A DNA stretch of 17,111 nt from Oscillospiraceae bacterium (GCA_902798675.1 CADBXQ010000016.1:1-17111), one strand, 5' to 3'; shown: positions 1 to 7,930, counted from the first letter of the stretch. The notes: a model not told the origin generated them from the sequence alone. Numbers and translations are program-made.

Positions 1-1530
1 ATCGCAATGGTTGGAGCAAGGATTTTTAGGCAATCTCCAATGCTTTTGGCCCAAAAAATTGTCGATAATCTTTCGCTGGATGGGACATATTTTCAAAAAT
101 GCGAAGTTGCGCGACCCGGGTTTATAAATTTTTTCCTGGGCAATGCTTGGTTTAAAGACGCAATTGTTTCAGTTTTGAGCGAAAAAGAAAACTATGGCAG
201 GTCGGCCTTTGGGGGCGGGGAAAAAGTTTTGGTTGAATTTGTTTCCGCCAACCCAACCGGCCCGATGCATATTGGAAATGCGCGTGGAGGAGCTGTTGGA
301 GATTGTTTGGCGGAGCTTTTGTCCTGGGCGGGCTATGATGTCACGCGTGAATTTTACGTCAATGACGCGGGAAATCAAATCGAAAAGTTCAAAAAAAGCC
401 TGTCCATACGATACATGCAGCTATATTCAAAAGATGGCGAAATCCCCCTGCCCGAGGACTGCTATCAAGGCGAGGATATCATCCAAGCAGCCCAGTCTTT
501 CGCCGCGATTCACAAAGACAAATATGTTGGCGTTTCGGAAAAAGAGCGAGCCCAGGCTCTGGTTGAATATGCCCTTCCGCTAAATGTTAAAGCCCTCAAA
601 AATGACCTGCTGAAATATAGAATAGATTACGACAGTTGGTTTTTAGAGAGCAAGTTATATAAAAACGGCAAAGTGCTGAAAATAGTTGATATGTTTAAAA
701 ATAGAGGATATGTATATGAAAAAGACGGAGCTGTTTGGCTAAATTTAACTAAATTCAAAAAAGACAAAGACGAAGTTTTAGTTCGGGAAAACAAAATTCC
801 AACATATTTCGCCGCAGACATCGCATATCACTATGACAAATTGGTTGACCGCAAATTTCAAAAAGCAATCAACATTTGGGGAGCAGACCATCACGGGCAT
901 GTTGGAAGGCTCAAAGCCGCTCTGGAAATTTTGGAGGTTGATCCAAAGCGGCTTAACATTATATTGATGCAGATGGTTCGGTTGGTTCGAGACGGGCAAA
1001 CGGTTAAACTCAGCAAGCGCTCCGGAAAATCCATCACTTTAAAGTCTTTGCTGGATGAAATTCCGATTGATGCTGCGAGGTTTTTTTTCAATATGCGCGA
1101 AGTTAATTCGCATTTTGACTTTGATTTGGATCTTGCTGTTGAACAGTCCTCCAAAAACCCTGTATACTATGTCCAATATGCCCATGCAAGAATCTGCAAA
1201 ATATTAAAAAATCTCGAAAAAATCGGCAAGAAACCCTCGCTTGATTCAAACTATCTCCTTCTGGCCGAGCGAGAAGAAACGGAACTGGTCAAAGCAATTT
1301 CCAAATTTCCCGATGAAATCATCGCCTCTGTCGTTTCAAGTAATCCATCTCGGTTGACCAAATTCATCATCGACGTTGCAACGCTTTTTCACAAATTCTA
1401 TGGAAAATGCAAGGTTTTTGGAAGCGAGGAAGAGCTGCTTGAGGCGAGACTTGGCCTTTGTTTGGCGGTTAAAATAACCTTAAAAAATGCGCTGTCGATT
1501 TTGAAAATCAGTGCACCGGAGGAAATGTGA
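1..1530 (+). CDS. argS: Arginyl-tRNA synthetase, 5'-truncated by window edge
   Basis: This class I aminoacyl-tRNA synthetase charges tRNA-Arg with arginine in the cytoplasm. The frame is open from base 1 and the ATG at 7 is internal: the text after it resembles the end of the ArgS N-terminal domain, so roughly 50 residues lie upstream (family about 550-570 residues). Counting from that Met, the HIGH-type motif HIGN is at 88-91 within SANPTGPMHIGNARGG. A KMSKS-type loop, KLSKRSGK, is at 334-341. The C-terminal third has the anticodon-binding DALR-type pattern (NPVYYVQYAHARICKIL). The gene ends in TGA, overlapping the next start by 4 bases, so the two genes are probably co-transcribed and translationally coupled. 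No catalytic residue appears lost. Identity is very secure. Confidence 0.96.
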   Translation: MAMVGARIFRQSPMLLAQKIVDNLSLDGTYFQKCEVARPGFINFFLGNAWFKDAIVSVLSEKENYGRSAFGGGEKVLVEFVSANPTGPMHIGNARGGAVGDCLAELLSWAGYDVTREFYVNDAGNQIEKFKKSLSIRYMQLYSKDGEIPLPEDCYQGEDIIQAAQSFAAIHKDKYVGVSEKERAQALVEYALPLNVKALKNDLLKYRIDYDSWFLESKLYKNGKVLKIVDMFKNRGYVYEKDGAVWLNLTKFKKDKDEVLVRENKIPTYFAADIAYHYDKLVDRKFQKAINIWGADHHGHVGRLKAALEILEVDPKRLNIILMQMVRLVRDGQTVKLSKRSGKSITLKSLLDEIPIDAARFFFNMREVNSHFDFDLDLAVEQSSKNPVYYVQYAHARICKILKNLEKIGKKPSLDSNYLLLAEREETELVKAISKFPDEIIASVVSSNPSRLTKFIIDVATLFHKFYGKCKVFGSEEELLEARLGLCLAVKITLKNALSILKISAPEEM

Positions 1531-2843
1531 AAAAAGTCAATAATTTTAGCGCATTTATAAAAAAATATAGTTCTGACGATTTTTTACGACTGCATACTCC
1601 CGGCCACCAAGGACGCTGTCGCTTCATCAACAACCTCTCCCCTCTGGATGATATCACTGAAATCTCGGGCTCAGATTCGCTATATCACTCAAGCGGAATC
1701 ATTAAGGACCTGGAAGATCAGATTTCCAAGCTATATCAAGCGCAATCTGTGATATCTGCTGGAGGATCAACTTTATGTATACAAACCATGCTCGCCTTAT
1801 TTCGCGGCAAAAAATTCATCGCTATGCGTTCATCACACATATCATTCTACAACGCCTGCGCCCTGCTTGGAATCAACCCCGTTTGGATTGGCTCGAGTTT
1901 TTTAGACTTTCCTTGCAAAAATCAGCTTGCCAAAGAGCTTGAAAACGCTCTAATTTCAATCTGTGAGCCGTCAGTTGTGTATATAACTTCGCCGAACTAT
2001 TGTGGAATTAATGTGAATATTTCGAAAATTTCTCAAATTTGTAAAAAATACAACGCAATCTTAATGGTTGATAATGCGCATGGAGCCCATTTGAAGTTCA
2101 CAGCTCAAGATATGCATCCAATCTCTCTGGGCGCGGATATTTGCTGCGACAGCTTCCACAAAACCCTGCCAACTCTGACTGGCGCCGCCGTTTTGCATTT
2201 TAGACCTGGTTTGATTGACAAGCATGAAGCGAAACACATTATGTCTATTTTCGGCTCAACAAGCCCGTCATACATGATAATGAACTCAATTGCGCTGTGT
2301 GTTGATTGGCTAAAATCAGAAGCAAAACTTAAATTTCAAAAACTGCAGCAAAAAAAAGACAACGTTGTTAAAAATTTGAATATAAACATTTTAAAAACCG
2401 ACTGCAGCAAGCTGACAATTGACGCCCAAAACATAAAAAATGGAGCTGAAGGTGTCGCAAATCTGCTGCGGTCTCACAAAATAGAACCTGAATATGTTGG
2501 CTTGAGATATCTAACAATGGTTTTGTCGCCATTTTTGAGCGAAGCCGATTGGAATCGGATTGAAAATTGTCTCAAAAAAATCCAAATTAATTTAAATAAC
2601 AGCCATATTGAGGGTGCGCATTTTCCCAAGCCAAAAGTTAAAATCAGCTTAAAACAGGCATTTTGGAGCAAATCTGAACGAGTTGAAATCAAAAAATCAG
2701 CCGGGCGGATCGCTTCAAAATGTCAGTGGATTTGCCCTCCTGGCGTTCCGATAGTTGCTGCAGGTGAGCTGATAACGTCCGAAATTGTTGAATTGCTAGT
2801 GAAAAACAAAATAAAATATATTGATGTTGTTAAAAATATATAA
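1527..2843 (+). CDS. Orn/Lys/Arg decarboxylase family protein (YaaO/SpeA-like, PLP-dependent)
   Basis: This is a fold-type I PLP enzyme of the Orn/Lys/Arg decarboxylase major family, 438 residues. It probably decarboxylates a basic amino acid to give a polyamine precursor such as agmatine or cadaverine; the substrate cannot be read here. HTPGHQGR at 23-30 is the family's N-terminal signature. D182 in MVDNAHGAH should contact the PLP ring nitrogen, and K212 in DSFHK is the Schiff-base lysine. The C-terminal PPGVP...GE motif is present near the end. The short length without a wing domain matches the Bacillus YaaO/SpeA type rather than the long E. coli enzymes. The start is GTG at 1527, with GGAGG at 1518-1522, overlapping the argS stop. 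In B. subtilis, tmk, yaaQ and yaaR lie between yaaO and holB; here holB follows directly. Confidence 0.9.
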   Translation: MKKVNNFSAFIKKYSSDDFLRLHTPGHQGRCRFINNLSPLDDITEISGSDSLYHSSGIIKDLEDQISKLYQAQSVISAGGSTLCIQTMLALFRGKKFIAMRSSHISFYNACALLGINPVWIGSSFLDFPCKNQLAKELENALISICEPSVVYITSPNYCGINVNISKISQICKKYNAILMVDNAHGAHLKFTAQDMHPISLGADICCDSFHKTLPTLTGAAVLHFRPGLIDKHEAKHIMSIFGSTSPSYMIMNSIALCVDWLKSEAKLKFQKLQQKKDNVVKNLNINILKTDCSKLTIDAQNIKNGAEGVANLLRSHKIEPEYVGLRYLTMVLSPFLSEADWNRIENCLKKIQINLNNSHIEGAHFPKPKVKISLKQAFWSKSERVEIKKSAGRIASKCQWICPPGVPIVAAGELITSEIVELLVKNKIKYIDVVKNI

Positions 2844-2862
2844 ATAAATTTGGAGCAGCGCT

Positions 2863-3804
2863 ATGTCTTTGAAATTTTGCGGAAACGAAAATATGTTATC
2901 AACCCTAAACAATATAATAAAATCCAGAAAATTTTCTCATTCATATTTATTTTTTGGAGACGAGGGCGTTGGAAAAAAATACATATGCCGCCAGTTTGCG
3001 CAGGGAATCCTTTGCGAAGAAAAAGACAAGCCGTGTGGAAAATGCTCCAGTTGCAAAAAAATTGCATCACAAATCCATCCCGACTATTTTGAAATAGGGG
3101 TTGATGCTGCTGCTGGAAAGCAAGGTTTTAGCGTTGATGATGCGCGCAAATTGATCGAATCCGCGTATATCATGCCAAATGAAGGGATTTTCAAAATATT
3201 TTTGCTGGATAATGTTGAAACGCTTCTTGCTGCTTCCGCCAACACATTGCTAAAAACCCTTGAAGAGCCGCCAAAGCATGTCATATTTTTATTACTGTCA
3301 AACAATAAATCCGGCGTTTTGAAAACCATTCTCTCCCGATGCACTCCAATCGGCGTTTATCCAGTTTCGAACGAAAGCTGCTTTGATAATGTTAAACTAA
3401 AATTTCCAAATGAAGACGAAAAAACCTTAAAATTAGCAGCAAATCTTTCAGGCGGGAGCATAGGCCAGGCGATTTTTTACCTTAAAGACCCAGTTGGTCA
3501 AAAATCAGTTTTAATTTCAAAAAAACTGCTGGATTCATATTTTCAAAGGGATGAGCTTTGTTTTGTTCAGTCGGTTGCGCCTCTTGCAGACGACGCCCCT
3601 CTGGCTTTTGCGGTTTTTAAATGCGCTTTGGCCGGGCTCAAGCTGAAAATCGACTCTGAACTCAAACTAAATAAAACGCCAAGCAAAAATTTTTGCCAAA
3701 AACTTTTTAAAGCTTTTGGATGTTTTGAAAAAGCAAGAGAAATTTTAACCAAAAATGGGAATAAAAATTTAACTGTTTCCAGGCTTTGTGCTGAAATTTT
3801 TTAG
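2863..3804 (+). CDS. holB: DNA polymerase III delta prime subunit
   Basis: This is a clamp-loader subunit (AAA+ family) that works with the tau/gamma and delta subunits to load the beta sliding clamp. At 313 residues it is close to the usual length. The Walker A motif GDEGVGKK is at 32-39. A zinc-module cysteine set follows (C51, C58, C61, C64 in the CGKCSSC region), then LLKTLEEPP and the SRC motif (TILSRC), all diagnostic of gamma/delta prime proteins. The ATG at 2863 has GGAG at 2852-2855 and sits 19 bases after the decarboxylase stop, so the gene belongs to the same operon. The stop is TAG, which shows that amber is a normal terminator in this genome. The next gene, ricT, is the usual neighbour in Firmicutes. 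Confidence 0.93.
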   Translation: MSLKFCGNENMLSTLNNIIKSRKFSHSYLFFGDEGVGKKYICRQFAQGILCEEKDKPCGKCSSCKKIASQIHPDYFEIGVDAAAGKQGFSVDDARKLIESAYIMPNEGIFKIFLLDNVETLLAASANTLLKTLEEPPKHVIFLLLSNNKSGVLKTILSRCTPIGVYPVSNESCFDNVKLKFPNEDEKTLKLAANLSGGSIGQAIFYLKDPVGQKSVLISKKLLDSYFQRDELCFVQSVAPLADDAPLAFAVFKCALAGLKLKIDSELKLNKTPSKNFCQKLFKAFGCFEKAREILTKNGNKNLTVSRLCAEIF

Positions 3805-3850
3805 CAAAAATATAACTCTTTGTATTATTAAATGTTATGGAGAAGTGCAT

Positions 3851-4699
3851 ATGAAAAAAGTTGTTGGGATTCGTTTCAGAAGCCTTGATAAACCTTGCTA
3901 TTTCGATAGCGGAAAAGAAACCTATTGTGTTGGAGACAATGTTATCTGCAAAACCATTCACGGTTTAGAGCTTGGAAAGGTTCAAATTCCAGTCCGAATG
4001 GTTGACTGCAAAAGTGGACTTGTTGATCCAGAATATTTTATTTTGCGAACCGCGTCTGAAGCTGACATTAAACAGCATGAAAAAAATTTAAAATCAGAAG
4101 AAAGCGCAGCAGAAATTTGTAAAAAGTCCATAAAAAAACACAGTTTGAGCATGAATTTGATATATACAGTTTTAACATTGGACAAAAATAAACTGATCTT
4201 TTTCTTCACAGCCAATGAAAGAGTCGATTTTCGCGCTCTTGTTAAAGAACTTGCCTCAATATTTCACATGAGAATTGAGCTTAGGCAGGTTGGAAGCCGC
4301 GATCAAGCTAAAATGCTGGGCGGCCTTGGAATATGCGGAAAGTCCTTTTGCTGTTCAACATTTTTGAAAAATTTTCATCCAATTTCAATAAAAATGGCAA
4401 AAGAACAAAATTTGTCCCTGAATTCTAAAAAAATATCAGGATGTTGCGAACGTTTAATGTGCTGCTTGCAATATGAATATGATCTTTACAAAACATTAAA
4501 CAAAAGCGCCCCCAAACCCGGAACAACCGTCATGACTCCAGTTGGAAAAGGCGTTGTTGTGGATGGAGATATAATCACTGAGAAATATTCGGTTAAATTA
4601 GTTGATTTATATGAATCAACACTGAGAGTGTTTAATAAAAATGATCTCAAAATTATAGATGATCCTAAAAACAAAAATAAAAAATCACAAAGAACATAA
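3851..4699 (+). CDS. ricT: RicT/YaaT, PSP1-domain regulatory iron-sulfur protein
   Basis: This is a PSP1-domain protein of 282 residues. In B. subtilis, RicT forms the Y-complex with RicA and RicF, carries [4Fe-4S] clusters, and affects RNase Y-dependent mRNA maturation, sporulation and competence. The family signature is nearly intact: GSRDQAKMLGG, then GICGKSFCCSTF, SIKMAKEQNLSLN, and SGCCERLMCCLQYE, which contain the cysteines expected to bind the cluster. I chose the ATG at 3851, not the in-frame ATG at 3788. It has GGAGAAG at 3839-3845 five bases upstream, and the 21 extra residues do not look like PSP1 sequence. It lies 46 bases after holB and is the last gene of the operon. No RicA or RicF partner is in the window. 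Confidence 0.93.
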   Translation: MKKVVGIRFRSLDKPCYFDSGKETYCVGDNVICKTIHGLELGKVQIPVRMVDCKSGLVDPEYFILRTASEADIKQHEKNLKSEESAAEICKKSIKKHSLSMNLIYTVLTLDKNKLIFFFTANERVDFRALVKELASIFHMRIELRQVGSRDQAKMLGGLGICGKSFCCSTFLKNFHPISIKMAKEQNLSLNSKKISGCCERLMCCLQYEYDLYKTLNKSAPKPGTTVMTPVGKGVVVDGDIITEKYSVKLVDLYESTLRVFNKNDLKIIDDPKNKNKKSQRT

Positions 4700-4774
4700 C
4701 TCATAAATAAAATTTTATTTTGGGAAAAGTTTTAAAAATGTCATTCACATATAATTAGTGTGTTAAATCTAAAG

Positions 4775-4816
4775 AAAAAAACGCCTCAAGCTTCTCAAAA
4801 ATGCTCAAGGCGTTTT
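4775..4816 (-). terminator. Intrinsic terminator, minus-strand polarity
   Basis: The arms are 4778-4791 and 4803-4816 with an 11-base loop. Read on the minus strand, AAAACGCCTTGAGC pairs with GCTTGAGGCGTTTT over 14 pairs, including one U-G and one G-U, and is followed by seven T (A-run at 4775-4781). On the plus strand the same two positions become C/A mismatches, leaving a 9-pair outer stem and only four T. It may weakly terminate ricT, but its design favours minus-strand RNA arriving from the right. Confidence 0.8.
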
Positions 4817-5090
4817 GGAATACATATTATTATTATACATTAAAAGCCAAACTCAACCCTTCCAAATTTGCCATAATTTCTCCTCAAAGTTGTTAAAATT
4901 TTTCAAATGATGCGAACTGATTTTACCACCACCAGTCAACAACTAACTGAAGTGTTGCATCTTTACTCAACCAAAAGAATCCTTCAAGCCACCCATAAAA
5001 AAGATAGATGTGGCATTGATTTAATTTTTTTAGCTTTAGATCCTTTGTTTTAAGGAGATTAGTAATTTGTTTACCAATCAATAATATCAT

Positions 5091-5124
5091 AAAAATGCCC
5101 GATGACGCCCTAAAACATCACCGG
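5091..5124 (-). terminator. Possible weak terminator after the minus-strand secreted gene
   Basis: On the minus strand, CCGGTGATG (5124-5116) can pair with CATCGGG (5104-5098), with a two-base bulge. It is followed by TTTTT (A-run at 5091-5095). It lies about 65 bases after the stop of the 5190-5729 gene, where a terminator would be expected. The stem is short and bulged, so this is tentative. Confidence 0.35.
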
Positions 5125-5189
5125 ACAAAGACCCCCATTGGACACTTTTCTTTATTTCAAAAATTCACTCGCTAATCCGTTGCAGGATC

Positions 5190-5729
5190 TCACTTTTTCA
5201 AGAGCTTTAACTCTATATTTTGAATTTGAACTTCGTGAGCGAATAGTTTAGGAATCCAGATGGCAAACATTTCTTGATATGTTTTAATTATATCAACGAC
5301 ATCACTTTCATTTCCAAACTTTTTAAAACATCCGTCATATAGTGCGTGTTTTTTACATCTCTCTATGATTATTTCGCTGTCATACGAGCCGTTGTCATAA
5401 TTTCCTTTTGAAAAAACCGACAAATCTGTCTTGGGAGAATATCCTTTGTTTTCCATTACACACAAACGCTTCTCATGATTTTCAAAAATCAAAATTAAAT
5501 CATCTGCGTTGTCCTGATATTGTTTAACAATTTCAAAGGCACTAGTTTTAGTTGCGTTATTGCCAAATTGCTTTTTATATTTTTCAAAACACTCTTGCGC
5601 CAAAGATTCACTCGAAGCCAACGTTGAAAAATTAAAATCATTAAGCGCTCCAACTGCTGCCGGGACACTTGCCAACATGGTTGCTGCAGCTAAACCTGCC
5701 AAAATTTTCTTAAATTTAAACAATTTCAT
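5190..5729 (-). CDS. Small secreted protein with two similar halves, unknown function
   Basis: I do not recognise this 179-residue protein. It begins with a clear Sec signal peptide: a lysine-rich start (MKLFKFKK), a hydrophobic core (ILAGLAAATMLASVPAA), and a likely cleavage after VGA near residue 28. The mature part appears to be an internal duplication. CF, FGN, IVKQYQ and HE at about 47-48, 55-57, 67-72 and 85-86 recur as CF, FGN, IIKTYQ and HE at 134-135, 138-140, 147-152 and 165-166. Four cysteines remain in the exported portion. I chose the ATG at 5729 over the TTG at 5744 because the signal peptide starts there and a sigma-A-type promoter lies upstream. It is divergent from the repeat-protein loci, and its signal peptide resembles theirs in style, so it may belong to the same exported set. 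Confidence 0.75.
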   Translation of the reverse strand: MKLFKFKKILAGLAAATMLASVPAAVGALNDFNFSTLASSESLAQECFEKYKKQFGNNATKTSAFEIVKQYQDNADDLILIFENHEKRLCVMENKGYSPKTDLSVFSKGNYDNGSYDSEIIIERCKKHALYDGCFKKFGNESDVVDIIKTYQEMFAIWIPKLFAHEVQIQNIELKLLKK

Positions 5730-5795
5730 AAAAACAAACCCCAATCAGTTATTTAATACATTATATAATTTTTTTTAATCGATCGATATATTTAT

Positions 5796-5824
5796 ATACT
5801 ACCATATATTTATTGAATTGTCAA
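5796..5824 (-). promoter_or_regulatory. Sigma-A-type promoter for the minus-strand secreted gene
   Basis: On the minus strand a perfect -35 box TTGACA (5824-5819) is followed, 17 bases later, by a -10-like TAGTAT (5801-5796). The start codon is about 67 bases downstream. Confidence 0.6.
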
Positions 5825-6001
5825 GTTTTTACTTTAAATTTGTGAAAATTAAACAAAAATATTTATAAACATAATAAACTTTTTATGAATATATATACCA
5901 CATTTAAAACACAAACTCCTATTTTTCCGATATATTTTTGTGTTGATTTGATTTTTTGAAAATTTTAACCTTCTAAACCGCAAAAAACATATAAATTTCC
6001 C

Positions 6002-6031
6002 TTTACATATTTTGGTTAAATATGTTATAAT
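6002..6031 (+). promoter_or_regulatory. Sigma-A-type promoter for locus A
   Basis: TTTACA (6002-6007), an 18-base spacer and a consensus TATAAT (6026-6031) lie upstream of the locus A start at 6164. The segment around the -10 resembles the one before locus B: both have TTAAA, TATGTTA-AAT and TTAGCTG in order. Confidence 0.65.
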
Positions 6032-6163
6032 ATATTAGCTGCTCAAGTTTAGTGTGTAAACTGCCTGGGTCGCGCAAAGAATCGCTGTATAAATTCAAAT
6101 TTATGTTTTATTACACATTCACAATTTAATCTGATCACAATCTAAAAAAGAGGGTATATTTTT

Positions 6164-7591
6164 ATGTCAAAAAGAATTCTAAAAAAATTTTTTGCATCCA
6201 CAATTGCCATTGCAGTCGCCATGACAACATTTCAAATTTGCGTTTTTGCTGGGCGGCCAAAAAATCATCTTTTGGAAAAAACGGAAAGCGAAAATTTAAA
6301 GCTGCCCGAGTCACTCAGCAAACCTTTATATACAAACGAACAAAAGGAAGATTTTGTAAATATTGTCAAAAAATTATCAAATTATGACTTTTTTGTCCCC
6401 TATGCAAAAGCAGAAATTTTGAAAATAGTTGATATGCTTTTTAAATGTTCAAATGTTGAAAGCGCCAAACAAAGCATTGCACTTATTATTAATAATTTCG
6501 CTTCGCACGGGCATTTTAAAGATTTTGAAAAAATTGAAATTTCAAAAACACTCGACCTTTTATATATTTGTTCGAATAACAATTCTGCAAAAGAACATGT
6601 TGTCAGCGCAATTGGAAATTTGATAGCCAAACAATGCTTTAAATGTTTAACAAAAGAAGAAATTTTTAAAATAACAGATATATTAACCATATGCGCAAGC
6701 AATTTTGAAATCAAAGGAATTATTGCAGGCGCAATCGGAGATCTAGTGTATAGCTATTCTTTAAGCAGTCACACAGAAGATGAAATTTTAAAAATAGTTG
6801 ACCTGCTAAATATGTGCGCAAACAGTGAAGATGCAAAAAAATACATCGCCAATGCCATTGAAAATTTAGCATCAAAAGATTGTCTTATGAATTTGGAAAA
6901 AGAGAAAATTTTGAATTTAACCAACCTTTTGATTCAATGTTCCAAAAACAAATATGCTAAACGTTTGGCCATTTCGGCTATTGAGCATTTTGCTTTTAAA
7001 AATTTGCTAAAAAGCTTCTGCTCTGAGGAAATTTCAAAAATTGTTGACTGGCTGGTTGATTGTTCTGACAGCAAAGATTCAAAAGAGCAACTGGCGGGAA
7101 CGGTTGTGATTTTAGCTGCAAGGAATTTGATTAAAGACTTGAAAAAAGAACAAATTTTAAAATTAACAAATCTTTTGGAAAAATGCTCAAGCGACGCTGG
7201 GGCAAAGCGAAATGTTGCGATTGCTATTGGAAATTTGGCCTATACTAAACTTTTAAGTGGATACACACAATGTGAAATGTTGGATATACTAGAAATACTC
7301 AATAAATGCGCAGATAACGTCAATGCAAAGTTGAACGTTGCGCACAGCATAAAGAATTTGGCAGTTCGAAATTTTTTGAAAGGGCAAGATAAATCCGAAG
7401 TTACTAAAATAATAAATATGCTAAATAAATGTCTTATCACCAACAAATCTGAAACACTTATTGCATCAGTCATCGAAAATTTAGCAAATTGCGATTTTTT
7501 TAAAAATTGTGGTGAAAACGAAATTTTAAGCTTAAAGGCTATTTTAGCTCAATGTGTCCATGCAAATGAATCTAAAGAAGAGGTTGCGTAG
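6164..7591 (+). CDS. Locus A: secreted Armadillo/HEAT-like repeat protein, ended by an in-frame TAG
   Basis: This exported alpha-solenoid protein has 475 residues up to the TAG. A Sec signal peptide occupies about residues 1-29 (MSKRILKKFF, hydrophobic core, VFA). A cap motif (PLYTNEQKEDF) follows, then about ten tandem 41-residue repeats. The consensus is roughly AK.YVA.AI.NLA.K.LL followed by KEEILKIVDLL.KCS, which is two helices per unit and resembles Armadillo repeats. All ten units carry a cysteine at the end of the first helix. Such proteins usually bind other proteins; the partner is unknown. Translation probably starts at the ATG at 6164, with GAGGG at 6150-6154. The TAG at 7589-7591 interrupts a repeat that continues in the same frame to 7930, so this is probably a truncated product or an early pseudogene. 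Confidence 0.8.
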   Translation: MSKRILKKFFASTIAIAVAMTTFQICVFAGRPKNHLLEKTESENLKLPESLSKPLYTNEQKEDFVNIVKKLSNYDFFVPYAKAEILKIVDMLFKCSNVESAKQSIALIINNFASHGHFKDFEKIEISKTLDLLYICSNNNSAKEHVVSAIGNLIAKQCFKCLTKEEIFKITDILTICASNFEIKGIIAGAIGDLVYSYSLSSHTEDEILKIVDLLNMCANSEDAKKYIANAIENLASKDCLMNLEKEKILNLTNLLIQCSKNKYAKRLAISAIEHFAFKNLLKSFCSEEISKIVDWLVDCSDSKDSKEQLAGTVVILAARNLIKDLKKEQILKLTNLLEKCSSDAGAKRNVAIAIGNLAYTKLLSGYTQCEMLDILEILNKCADNVNAKLNVAHSIKNLAVRNFLKGQDKSEVTKIINMLNKCLITNKSETLIASVIENLANCDFFKNCGENEILSLKAILAQCVHANESKEEVA

Positions 7592-7930
7592 GCTGTTAAA
7601 GCTTTGTCGGAAAAGGAAAAGTTTAAAAATTTTAGCAAACAAAATATTATGAATGTTGTCGACCTTCTGCTTGAATGCGCAGATGATGACGATGCTAAAG
7701 AGCAGGTTGCAGATTTGCTGAAATATTGTTCACGTTCTGTTTGCGCCAGGGTTTGCGTTTCGGGCGCTGTTGGAAATCTTACACATCTGGGTTTTTTTCA
7801 AGCTTATGAGAAAAAAGAAATCTTTAAGATAACAAAACTTCTAGCAACCTGCTTGATAGGTAGAACTCGCCGAAGAAACGCTTGCGCTTTAAGAATAGTT
7901 TCAGCATTATTCAAAATTTATTATAAATAA
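7592..7930 (+). pseudogene. Locus A 3' remnant, in frame after the TAG
   Basis: This is the same reading frame as the upstream gene. Directly after the TAG the protein reads AVKALSEKEKFKNFSKQN and then VVDLLLECADDDDAK, which continues the 41-residue repeat with its phase unchanged. The TAG occupies the variable position of the VA-x-AI motif, where glutamine is common in these paralogues, so one CAG-to-TAG change would explain it. A little further on, VA is joined directly to DLLKYC, so about 24 residues of one repeat are missing. The last 30 residues no longer fit the consensus. No convincing ribosome-binding site or signal peptide exists for independent expression. Confidence 0.7.

Larger units (their letters stand above)
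4700..5189. other. 490-base gap without a convincing gene; minus-strand RNA structures
   Basis: No ORF of useful size with a start signal was found on either strand. Several structures fit only a minus-strand transcript, because their stems close through G-U pairs on that strand and become mismatches on the other: a terminator at 4775-4816 and a small hairpin at 5058-5078 (ATTGGTAA/TTACTAAT). A 13-codon minus-strand ORF (4833-4874, MANLEGLSLAFNV) has GAGGAG six bases upstream and ends shortly before the terminator, but is too short to judge. The stretch could be a long 3' UTR of the 5190-5729 gene, a small RNA, or eroded DNA. Confidence 0.5.
5745..6163. other. Divergent intergenic region with two promoters
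   Basis: This very A+T-rich stretch separates the minus-strand secreted gene from locus A. It holds one promoter per direction (listed separately), the palindrome ATCGATCGAT near 5778-5787 in the minus-strand leader, and a short inverted repeat AGTTTA/TAAACT (6046-6051 and 6057-6062) just after the locus A promoter. The leader of A is about 125 bases. I see no gene in it. Confidence 0.6.

Noticed and set aside
194..583. 129-codon plus-strand frame inside argS
   Set aside because: Shadow frame of argS with no start signal and no recognisable domain.
3788..3850. Upstream in-frame ATG giving ricT 21 extra residues
   Set aside because: It overlaps the holB end, lacks a ribosome-binding site, and the added residues do not resemble PSP1 proteins, whereas the ATG at 3851 has GGAGAAG at proper spacing.
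4921..5020. Minus-strand frame encoding a Trp-rich, bacteriocin-like tail (GWLEGFFWLSKDATLQLV, then WWW)
   Set aside because: No ATG or GTG start and no Shine-Dalgarno sequence in the open stretch, which follows directly after a stop. Probably chance.
7589..7591. TAG recoded as an amino acid genome-wide
   Set aside because: holB terminates normally with TAG (3802-3804), and TGA and TAA also end housekeeping genes here, so a standard code is more likely.
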